Assembly (NCBI GenBank): GCA_943704525.1 | Contig: CALSCQ010000920.1 | Span: 1-12,742, forward strand | Direction: 5' to 3' | Origin: Pigoraptor vietnamica | Taxonomy: Eukaryota > Opisthokonta > Filasterea | DNA length: 12,742 nucleotides | In this document: positions 1 through 7,799 of the stretch, piece after piece | How the letters are laid out: every line of letters starts with the position of its first letter | Numbering within the stretch: the first letter of the stretch is position 1 | Translations under genes and position numbers: made by a program | The notes under the pieces: model-generated | Databases searched by the model: none | Seen by the model: the letters and a program-made list of their open reading frames with translations, nothing else | What the model was told of the DNA's origin: nothing

Positions 1-23
1 GGGGCGGGGGGGGTGGGGGGGGG
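1..23. repeat. G-rich homopolymer run at the left end
   Basis: The first 23 bases are G except for one C and one T. The run lies in what should be intron 9 of the TFIIF alpha gene and marks the left limit of the sequence. Confidence 0.9.
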
Positions 24-169
24 ACTTAGAAGCCCATTATACGACACACTACCATCTCCCGTCCGTCTGTCTCTCTTTCAAAGCGCACTTTTTCAATAGA
101 CACTACTATTGATGCACACAAGCGACACTTCAGCACACGCCATTTGCACGCGCACAGCAGACCACTCAC

Positions 170-2855
170 CTCGTCCTTGGCAAGATCGCCGTGATTTTGA
201 AGAAGCTTCTTCATCTTCTGCTCCGTATGACAGCGGCGTCAGGACACCAGACACGCTTGCACAAAAAAATAAAAAAGCCTAAAAGCGAACAAACAACGAC
301 ATCACAACAAACCTTGCCCTCTTCCGTCAGATTGTCGTCGTCGTCGTCGTCGCCGAATGGCTTTGGCTCGTTGTCCTTCTGCAAGGTGAGTATTAAGTAA
401 GGGACGCATGCGTGCGAGGGGTCTGAGATTCAGGGCGATTCAAAGGCCAACACGTACAGTGAAAAAGAACCAGCAACTAGCATATACACACACTATGAAC
501 ATTGGCGCGTTATACTTAAGTCCGAAGCTTCCCAGCAGCACACCAGTAGCAAAAATGAACCAGCAAAGTAGCATACACACACACAATGACCCATTGGCGC
601 ATTTCCCTTCAGTCCGAAGCTTCCCAACTGCACACCACTAGCAAAAATGAAACCAGCAAAGTAGCATATACACATACACTATGAAAATTGGCGCATTGCA
701 CTTCAGTCCGAAGCTTCCCAACCGCAATCCTCTAGCAAAAATGAACCAGCAAAGTAGCATACACACACACAATGACCCATTGGCGCATTACACTTCAGTC
801 CGAAGCTTCCCAGCAGCACACCAGTAGCAAAAATGAACCAGCAAAGTAGCATACACACACACTATGACCCATTGGCGCATTACACTTCAGTCCGAAGCTT
901 CCCAACTGCACACCACTAGCAAAAATGAACCAGCAAAGTAGCATACACACCCACTATGACCCATTGGCGCATTACACTTCAGTCCGAAGCTTCCCAACTG
1001 CACACCAGTAGCAAAAATGAACCAGCAAAGTAGCATATACACACATTATGACCCATTGGCGCATTACACTTCAGTCCGAAGCTTCCCAACCGCAATCCAC
1101 TAGCAAAAATGAACCAGCAAACTCATATATAAACCACACACACGCACGCGCACACACACACACAATACGCACATACAAACACGCACACACTCTCTCACAT
1201 ACACACAGACACATATACACACCAGCCCAGCACCCACCTCAGCATCGACGGGAATGGCGCCCTCGTCGTCGTCATCAAACCTTTCCTCAAAGTCCAGCTC
1301 ATCCTCCTGTCGAAAAAAGGAGTAACGTTACACAGCGCAAGGGCCCTACAGTCCCATCCATCGCCACCAAACTCCACGTCAATAGCATGCACAAGTGAGA
1401 CTCACGTCGCCCTTCTCCCTCTTCCCGAGCCGCTTGAGCTCATCGCGCTGCTCGTCCACCGGCACCATCTCAATGTCCTCGTCATCCTCTGCACGCACAA
1501 AGAATGGGGCGGTTATTCCGCCGCCGAGTGCAAGTGGAAGTGCGAGTGCGTGCACGAGTGTGCGTAACTGAGTGCGTGCGTGCATGAGTGTAGTGGCGTG
1601 TGCATAAGTGCGAGGGACTGTGTGTGTGCGTGCATGTGTGTGGATGGCTGTGTATGCGCGTGCAAGAGAGTGGGTAACTGCATGCGCGTACGCGTTTGCA
1701 AGTGTGGTTTCGATACCTTCCGCGCGGCCTTTCTTCGCCGCCTTCTCGCCCGGCTCTCCCTTTGCCACCGCCGCGTCTTCCTCGGCCACGCCCAGGCGCT
1801 TGTTCATCCACCGCTGCGCGTACTCTGCGCGCTTCGTCTTCGTGTTCAGCTGCTCCTCCACCTGCTCAATCGTCAGCGTCTGCGGGGAGGCACACGGCGT
1901 CAGCCCAATAAGATGCACGATAAGGTTGCGCAATTCTTGAAAGAGTGTGTGCACGTCACGAGTGAAAATTAGCGTAACAATAAGTGTGGGGGCCTTGCAC
2001 GAGTGCGAATGCGTCGCCAAGACACGTAACATCCGTGCGTGCGTGTGTGTGTGCGTGTGTGAGTGTGGGTGTGTGCAGTGTGCGTGCGTGCGTGTGTGCG
2101 TGCGAGCGTGCAGTGTGTGCGTGCAGTGTGAGAGCAAGGCGTCACCTTGTACGCAATCTTGGGCGTGAATTTGTAGTGCTTCTCCACGGGAATGAGCTCC
2201 ATTTCGCTCTCGTTCTTCACAGCGAGCAGCGCATACGACGCCGTTTGGCCCTCGCGCTTCCCCACAAACTGCGACGCCTTGCCATAGTCCTCGATGATCC
2301 ACGCCCTGCCGTGTGCGTGTGAGAACAGCCAACACTCACCTTCTCTCCAACGCCCCTCTGCCCTCTCTCGGTCTGTGTTTGACACATGCATATACTCCTA
2401 AAACCCACCGCTTGTCCTCGTTAATCGGCCGCCTTCGGAAAAAGCGGCGCTGCTTAGGGACGGCGCCGTATGTGCTGCCGGCACCAAACATCGGCACAGC
2501 GTCCTCCGCCTTGCGCTCACGCTCCGGCCTGCAGCGTCGTGCACGCAAACAGCGGGTGAGCATGCCGGTGATCGCATTCTAGTAAATAGATGTGTGTGTG
2601 CTCGTGCGTGCGAGCGTGTGAGTGTGGACGCACTCCCGCGTGTACATATGTGTGCGCATTTGGGCCAATTAATGGCACACAAACGGACCTCGGCTCCCTG
2701 AACATTTTCACGGGTTCAACAAACTGATCGAGCTTGAAAGGGCGCGGTGAGTGGAAGCGCATCACGTGGTGGTCCTTGCCGCGCTGCGAGAGGACGACCT
2801 GCGACACAAGCAGCCAGTGTGAGTGGGACAAACACTCGAGTTTGGAATGCATATG

Positions 2856-2886
<31 letters not shown>

Positions 2887-3087
2887 ACGCACACGCGCAC
2901 GCACACACACGCACACACACACACACACACACATACACACAGACATATACAACACGCACACACAGACATAAATACGGACAGATTATCGCAACACAAGACG
3001 CAACAGCTGTGGGGTGCGCACCTTGTATCGCACCACGCCCTCCAGCGCGTCATTCTCGCTATCCGACGGGCTCTGTTTTGCGCTCAT
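170..3087 (-). CDS. GTF2F1: TFIIF alpha subunit (RAP74), 5' part, nine exons, 3' end missing
   Basis: This is the large subunit of general transcription factor TFIIF, which binds RNA polymerase II in the nucleus and helps it enter the pre-initiation complex. Exons on the minus strand: 3087-3022, 2798-2689, 2528-2409, 2305-2146, 1879-1717, 1488-1406, 1306-1238, 378-313 and 217-170. All junctions are GT-AG and the frame is kept, giving 295 residues. Residues 1-165 match the RAP74 dimerisation domain: HHVMRFHSPRPFKLDQFVEP, then RRRPINEDKRAWIIEDYGK, then HYKFTPKIAYKTLTIEQVEE, the usual family signature. Exons 6-8 encode the acidic linker (EDDEDIE, DDDDEG and six Asp in a row), followed by a basic KMKKLLQNH segment. 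Exon 9 could start 3 bases earlier (220) because two AGs are adjacent. The C-terminal winged helix would lie beyond position 1. The start is the first ATG ahead of the conserved block. The gene is divergent from the PARP16 gene. Confidence 0.92.
457..1130. repeat. 92-bp tandem minisatellite, about seven units
   Basis: The anchor GAACCAGCAA (GAAACCAGCAA in one unit) recurs at 467, 557, 649, 743, 835, 927, 1019 and 1111, giving spacings of 90, 92, 94, 92, 92, 92 and 92. Each unit contains a short CACACACA run, a TTGGCGC block and the sequence GTCCGAAGCTTCCCA with minor changes. Unit ends fall into three types (CAGCAGCACACCAGTAG, CAACTGCACACCACTAG and CAACCGCAATCC-CTAG), ordered roughly A-B-C-A-B-B'-C. 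The sequence before 467 looks like a decayed half unit. The array lies wholly inside intron 7 of the TFIIF alpha gene. Confidence 0.95.
1136..1222. repeat. CA-rich microsatellite following the minisatellite
   Basis: An interrupted (CA)n tract with CG, TA and CT steps follows directly on the last minisatellite unit and runs towards the donor of intron 7 of the TFIIF alpha gene. It reads (TG)n in the transcript. Confidence 0.85.
2035..2135. repeat. Interrupted TG/GTGCG microsatellite in TFIIF alpha intron 4
   Basis: A run of GTGTGTGC, GTGCGTGCGTG and GAGTGTG steps fills much of intron 4 of the TFIIF alpha gene (2145-1880). A similar but more degenerate TG/GCG-rich stretch (about 1530-1700) fills intron 5. 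Both read CA-rich in the transcript. Confidence 0.8.
2847..2941. repeat. 95-bp alternating purine-pyrimidine tract, (CA)n with CG steps
   Basis: Purines and pyrimidines alternate without a break from 2847 to 2941, mainly CA with several CG steps (CACGCACACGCACACGCGCA in the middle). It lies in intron 1 of the TFIIF alpha gene, about 150-240 bp downstream of that gene's start codon. This is the sequence class known to favour left-handed Z-DNA under negative supercoiling. Confidence 0.95.
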
Positions 3088-3361
3088 TCTGTCAAACCCT
3101 TGCGCTCGCCCAGTGTGAGCATGCGCCACTCTTGAGGCAGTGAGTCGCTGGCAAAAGGCGATCACAGCTCAATTGTGTTGTGACGGTGAAGTGTCAGCAG
3201 TGACGAAGCCTGCTTGTCACGTGATCCGCCGAGTGTAACAAGTCGGTTTCAGTCCTGTGAATGCGGTTGTGCACTCATTCACTTCCCTTCCTCCACTCTC
3301 ACGCATACCTATCGAGTGGAGAGAAGCGCACACGCGACACGTGGCGTGCGTTGACTGTGTG
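3088..3361. promoter_or_regulatory. Divergent intergenic region between TFIIF alpha and PARP16 genes
   Basis: These 274 bp separate the two start codons and should hold both 5' UTRs and a shared promoter. I see no TATA box. Notable words are the palindromic E-box GTCACGTGA at 3216-3224 and TTGTGTTGTGACG at 3173-3185. Both words recur in the FBXO3/RPL26 intergenic region, the E-box there as GTCACGTG. Promoter activity is inferred from position only. Confidence 0.55.
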
Positions 3362-5520
3362 ATGGCAGCAGAGGGTGCTGACGCGCCCCTTTCCGACATG
3401 GACCGCGACACGGATATGCGCCGCTGCTCGGAAAGTGGCGAAGAGACGCACTCGAAAGCTGTCGGTGCGTGCGTGCGCTCACCTGACGACGCGTGTGCCT
3501 CTGTGGGTGCAAGCGCAGCTGCTGTCGCGGGGCCTTCGAGCGAAGTCATTGGTGTCGCGTCGTCTGTGCCCTCTCTTGCCGCCGATTCGCCTCGACGCGC
3601 CGAGTACGCCGGTGCACCCACAGCGTCCTCTGGAGGGGCGTCAGGTGCCGCTGGTTCCTCTGTCGAACACGCGCGTCCGTCCCTGTCCTTCGTTGAAACT
3701 TCCGCCGTCGCTAGCTCATCAGCCGAGCACGTGACCCCGTCGCCTTCCGTTGACTTCCCCGGCAATTCGCTTGAGGGTGAACGTGCGCGCGAATGGGCGC
3801 TGTTGGATGGCTGCGCCGAAAGCGACTCGAGTGCCGACCGCATTGCGCGTGCGTGCGAACGTCGTCCAGTCGAGAGCGATCTCCAGCTGTGCCTCGTGTC
3901 GTCTGCGCTGCGAAGCTACAAACACGACAGCCTCTTGCGCCCATTTCCGCGCGCGTTCCTGTCCGACACCGGCGAGAAGGACTACTCGTCGCTGCACGCT
4001 GCGTTTGAGCGGTTACCCCGCTCCGTCTCGGGCATTCTTGACGCTGCGCGCGGTGGTGCGCTCGGTGCGCTCGAATCGGCGCTGTTGGAGTTTGCACTCT
4101 ATCCGAGGAATTATCGGCTGCGGAGAGTGGACGCCGCTGCGACGCACGCGGCGCTGCAGGGGCGCAGCGGACCGTCGAGCCATCCGCTGGTGCCCGACAT
4201 TGTGCTCGAGGTCTGTTGTGTTTGCGAGGGCGTGAAAAGGCACGTCGCGTGCCTCTCTGGCTTCTCATGTGTCGCACGTGCGTGTCCTTTTTGTGCTCGT
4301 GCGCGAGGATCCAACTGAGCGCGCATGCACGCGCATATACGCACTCAATCTTCCTCCGTCGATATATTGTAGTCATCTCTTCAACACTTTTCTGTTCGTG
4401 GCGTTGGTGGCAGTCGCTACGACACTCTTCCCAGCCTCATCCCCCCAAATAACGGACACTCGCATTGTCGCAGGTCGTCCATCCCGAGCACTCGGAAGAG
4501 CCCTTTCGTCGCCTTGCGGCACAGCACGGCACTCTGTGCGCATACCACGGCAGCCTCGTTGAGAACTTTTATTCCATTCTCAGCCACGGCCTCGCGTCGC
4601 ACATGAACAAGGTGCGCGTGTCACACGTGCTCATGGCGCGCACGCAAGCCCCGCACACACCGGCGTATGCATACACGCAAGCGTTCTAGAACACTCAACT
4701 ATCACTCACTCACTCACACTCACACCCAGGCACACCATGTGCGATGCAACCTGCCCCCTCCCCCCCCCCTTCTGAGAGTAGAATGGTTTACTCGCAGACA
4801 TCGCTCTACGGCGAGGGGACGTATCTCTCGAGCGACCTGACGGTGAGTTACAGCTTCAGCCAAGCCCAGCGCGGGTGGGAGGGCACCGGCCTCGGGGACA
4901 CGGTCACGTGCCTGTGTGCGTGCGACGTCATCAACCACCCCGAAATTGTTGCGGCGGAGAAGGGAAAGATAAGAAAGGTTCGTGTTTTTTACTTAGGGAC
5001 CCCTTTTCGCTGCAACTGCGCACACCCACACACCGGTTATTCACGCACGCAAACAACGGCAACACACAGTGCTCTGACACACCTCACGCGTCACGTGATA
5101 CTCACCCGTTACCTCTCTCGCCAGGTGTCGTCCGAGTCTGACGAACCCATACCCAACAAGTACTATCTCGTGCGCAACAACGAGCACATCCGCGTGCGCT
5201 ATCTGCTTGTCTTCGTCACAGGCGAGGCCCGCGTGCAAAGAAGGTATGCGTGTGTGTGTGTGTGTTGTGGTATTTTGAGAGAGAGGGAAAAGAGGGGGGT
5301 CTTTCGTATACTAAACGGGCCTTCGTTGCTTCTCAGGCCGTCGTTGGGCGTGCGTCGGTCGCCAACTCATGCGATCCTGTCGTGGTTGAGGCGCAATTTC
5401 TTCCTAGTGGCCCTTGTCGTGTATGGCCTGATGCTCATGTATGCGGGCGGCCGCACAACGCCTCTTTTTCGAAGAATCTCGGCTATGTTTTGGCCACCGC
5501 AAATTCGTGCGCGCGCGTGA
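3362..5520 (+). CDS. PARP16: PARP16-type tail-anchored mono-ADP-ribosyltransferase, five exons
   Basis: This enzyme transfers ADP-ribose from NAD+ to proteins. In animals PARP16 sits in the ER and nuclear envelope and modifies stress sensors such as PERK and IRE1. Exons: 3362-4210, 4474-4611, 4798-4977, 5125-5243 and 5337-5520, giving 489 residues (human is about 320). The first in-frame ATG is at 3362. Residues 1-165 are a Ser/Ala-rich extension. Then come the PARP16 helical domain (SALRSYKHDSLLRPFP, about 180-195) and the catalytic fold with YHGSLVENF, TSLYGEGTYLSSDL, DVINHPEIV and NNEHIRVRYLLVF. The H-Y-Y triad appears as His308, Tyr338 and Tyr415. A hydrophobic helix (FFLVALVVYGLMLMY, about 450-464) followed by a short basic tail is the tail anchor. 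The gene is convergent with FBXO3. Confidence 0.94.
4757..4770 (+). repeat. C-run polypyrimidine tract in PARP16 intron 2
   Basis: A near-pure C run lies about 30-40 bases before the intron 2 acceptor (CGCAG ending at 4797). It probably serves as the polypyrimidine tract, and it could slip in sequencing. Just upstream, 4695-4730 is a CACT-rich repeat. Confidence 0.6.
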
Positions 5521-5719
5521 ACGGGAACCTGTTTGTTTTCGGCTGTCGCGCGTACTGTTATGCTTGCTAAAGGGCCATCGTATTTGATCGGAGGCATTAA
5601 AGTGCGTGTGGTGTTTGTATGTGAATGAGTCTGTGCGTGGTGTAGTGCGAAACAGCTGACAGACTAAACGCCCTCCTCGGTAGGCGCTCGTGGGGCCGTT
5701 ACATTTGAACCGACAGCGT
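5521..5719. other. Convergent 3' region between PARP16 and FBXO3 genes
   Basis: These 199 bp must hold both 3' UTRs and cleavage sites. For PARP16 there is ATTAAA at 5596-5601 followed at once by a GT-rich stretch (about 5602-5625), a plausible poly(A) signal and downstream element. I see no AATAAA on the minus strand for FBXO3. Confidence 0.5.
5596..5625 (+). terminator. Possible poly(A) signal of the PARP16 gene
   Basis: ATTAAA, a common poly(A) hexamer variant, lies 76 bases after the PARP16 stop and is followed by a GT-rich block. Function is inferred from these two elements alone. Confidence 0.35.
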
Positions 5720-7390
5720 TCATTCCTCGCTCTCGTCGACGATGTCATCCCCGCACACAAACGGCAGCGCCTCCATGCGGAACGTGGGCACAATCGCGTC
5801 AAACAACGCCTCGTCCGAAAAGCGGCGCATTTGGAAGGTGCCCTCCATTTCTCCCGACGGAGTGTCGAAGCCCGTGTTGCTCTGGTACTCGAAGAACGCC
5901 CCCGGACGCATGACGGGATACTTTCCGACGACACCGGGGCCGTTGACCGTGTCGATGACGCCGCGCTCGTTGCGGATGATCCACTGACGAGTCTCGAGCC
6001 TGCAGCTCAGCCGCTCGTCGCAGCCGGCGTCCATCGACATTCTGCAAGAGTGAGCAGCGCAAGAAGATGGAGGCATGATCAAAGCGCGCACGCGGGCGAC
6101 AAACCGCATATGTACGCGTGTGAGTGGGCAGAGAAAGGACAAGACACAAGACAGGCCACATTGTAAAAAGGACGCCCACCTCACGCAGTACGCGAAGAAA
6201 TTGTCCGGACGCAATTCCGACACCTCCGGCACAAACGCCGTGGAAACGCTAATCGTCACACCCTGCGTCGTCGCCGTCGGCACGGGGCTCAGCGCAAAGC
6301 GGCTCACGACGCCGTCCTCGTACGTCCCGAGCCTGCCCGCGTCGAGATCGTCCGCGTACTTTCGAAGGTAGGCGAGAAAAGAGTCGGCGTACACGTAGCA
6401 GCCGCCGTGTCGCAGTCCGCGCGGGTGGACGACGGAGCCTCGTGGCAATTTGGGCCTGTCTGTGCACGCTATGCACATAACCCGCCGTGAGCTCCGTTCG
6501 ACGGCGATGGGAAGAAAGCCAGCGGTGAGATAGAAACGGTTCACGGCGACAGTGGCGATGGCGCGCAGTCGCTCGATTTCGAGGAGAATGTAAGAGATGC
6601 GCATGTCGTAGAAGCGGATCTCGCCGAAGATGCCCGTGCCGGCGTCAAGGCTCTGGCCGTTGTGCATGCGATACGACAGGCGGAGATCTTCGGGAAGGGA
6701 AAGGCTGCGAGGAGAGAGCGAGGCACAGGTGGAAGGCGTCTCAGCGCAAGCTCAAATCGCCGCGCGTGCTCGCATTAACTAGAAGGGCATTGGCTCAAGT
6801 GATCGGTGTGTTTGAAAGCCAGCCAACCGACACAGCGCCGCATCCATGCCCCGCTGCAGCAAGTGAGCACCACGTGACACGCACCCGACGGCCTCCTCAA
6901 GCTCGTCCAGCTGCTCCTCCGTGGCTCCCGGCCGCAGCGCGCCCCTGTAAGGCCCGCCCTTCCCCGCGGCGACCGACAGCGCCCGCTCAATCTTGTTCCA
7001 CGCGTCCCGCATTGGCGCGTAGATGGCCCTGTACCGCCCAAACCTCGCCATCATGGCCGCATAGGCCGCCGCCCACGTCTGTTGGCCCGCGTCCTCCGGC
7101 GACGACAGCAGCCAGTGTCGCTGGCACCAGGGGCGCCATAGTGTGTTGCTGAGGCTGAGTGCGTGGATGCGAGAGCACGTGGTGCCGACCCTAATGTACG
7201 TGTAACTTGGTCAGACGTGAAACAAGCAGTAGCAAAGGATAAAGGAAAGGAGCGAAGTGGAAACTCCGATGAAAGTGCCATGTAAGCAAAAAACAGCGCA
7301 GGGTCGTACTCACCGAACAATGTCTTCCGGGTCAAGGCGCGCAAGAATGACGAGCAGTGCGTCGTCGGTGAGGGACTCCGACAGCGACAT
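5720..7390 (-). CDS. FBXO3: FBXO3-type protein: F-box, SUKH (Knr4/Smi1-like) and ApaG domains
   Basis: In animals FBXO3 is the substrate-binding subunit of an SCF (Skp1-cullin-F-box) ubiquitin ligase. Exons on the minus strand: 7390-7314, 7190-6885, 6704-6180 and 6041-5720. They give 409 residues (human is 471), ending in TGA. Residues 1-55 form the F-box (SLTDDALLVILARLDPEDIV, then TLWRPWCQRHW). Residues about 85-255 form a SUKH domain (EEQLDELEEAVGLSLPEDLR, RMHNGQ, YADSFLAYL). Residues about 272-395 form the ApaG domain (VTISVSTAFVPE, LETRQWIIRN, and GPGVVGKYPVMRPG at 337-350, then the SGEMEGTF strand). The domain order is exactly that of animal FBXO3. The acidic C-terminal tail is reduced to DDIVDESEE. 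The start is the first ATG before the F-box. The gene is divergent from RPL26. Confidence 0.95.
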
Positions 7391-7799
7391 TGTGTAGTTT
7401 GAAAGAGCGAAAGGCGTGCGAACAACGAATACATACAGGGACGTAAGTGTTCGTCGCTTTAGCGCCGGATGGTCACGTGCTGGCCCACTTGTGATGTCAT
7501 TTGTGTTGTGACGCTATTTGCGTTGGAGTAAACTCGGAATAATTCCAGATCCATAGTGAACCAGCCACGCGTGGGTAATTAACGCGTAATAAATCGCGTA
7601 AAGTATCAAATTTGTATGGCACTGAAACACCAAATCACTGCCAAATAGTAAGCCGACAAGGGGACTAGCGAGACCGCGTGTCTCTCTCTCTCTCTCTCCT
7701 CTCTCTCTGTGTGAAAAGATCACGCCCTACACGCGCCGTTCCCTCCCTCTTTTCTTGTTCCCGTCTTTGTCATTCGCGGTCTGTCGCGTTGTGTCGAAG
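7391..7799. promoter_or_regulatory. Divergent intergenic region between FBXO3 and RPL26 genes
   Basis: These 409 bp separate the two start codons. They contain GTCACGTG (7472-7479), TTGTGTTGTGACG (7501-7513), ACGCGT twice (7567-7572 and 7582-7587) with TCGCGT at 7594-7599, a CT-repeat (7681-7708), and a pyrimidine-rich stretch (about 7736-7765) just before the RPL26 start. That stretch could hold a 5'-TOP-like leader, as in many ribosomal protein genes. No clear TATA box is visible. Regulatory roles are inferred. Confidence 0.55.
7681..7708 (+). repeat. CT microsatellite in the RPL26 upstream region
   Basis: An almost pure (TC)n tract with one CC interruption lies about 90-120 bp upstream of the RPL26 ATG, on the pyrimidine side for that gene's transcript. 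It may be part of the promoter or 5' UTR. Confidence 0.8.

Larger units (their letters stand above)
379..1237 (-). other. Intron 7 of the TFIIF alpha gene (859 bp, minisatellite-bearing)
   Basis: This phase-0 intron runs from donor GTGGGT (minus strand, 1237) to acceptor TTGCAG ending at 379. It is by far the longest intron in the window. It holds a 92-bp tandem array (about 457-1130) and a CA-rich tract (about 1136-1222). I found no conserved coding segment in it on either strand. The short open frames there come from the repeats. Confidence 0.8.

Noticed and set aside
457-1130. CRISPR-like array
   Set aside because: The units are contiguous 92-bp tandem copies without unique spacers, and the context is a eukaryotic intron.
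408-1398. Short open frames within the minisatellite region on both strands
   Set aside because: They repeat with the 92-bp unit, consist of His/Thr-rich or Cys/Val-rich translations of CA tracts, and lie inside a well-supported intron.
1379-2335. Long open frame on the minus strand (about 318 codons)
   Set aside because: It joins TFIIF alpha exons 5 and 6 through introns full of CA repeats (His-Thr runs). Family alignment and GT-AG sites show that it is spliced.
3257-3361. Upstream extension of the PARP16 frame before 3362
   Set aside because: The frame is open but has no ATG there, only GTG at 3257. The first ATG at 3362 is the better start.
3711-4376. Long minus-strand open frame opposite PARP16 exon 1
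   Set aside because: It is an antisense shadow of a GC-rich coding exon, is Arg-rich and has no recognisable domain.
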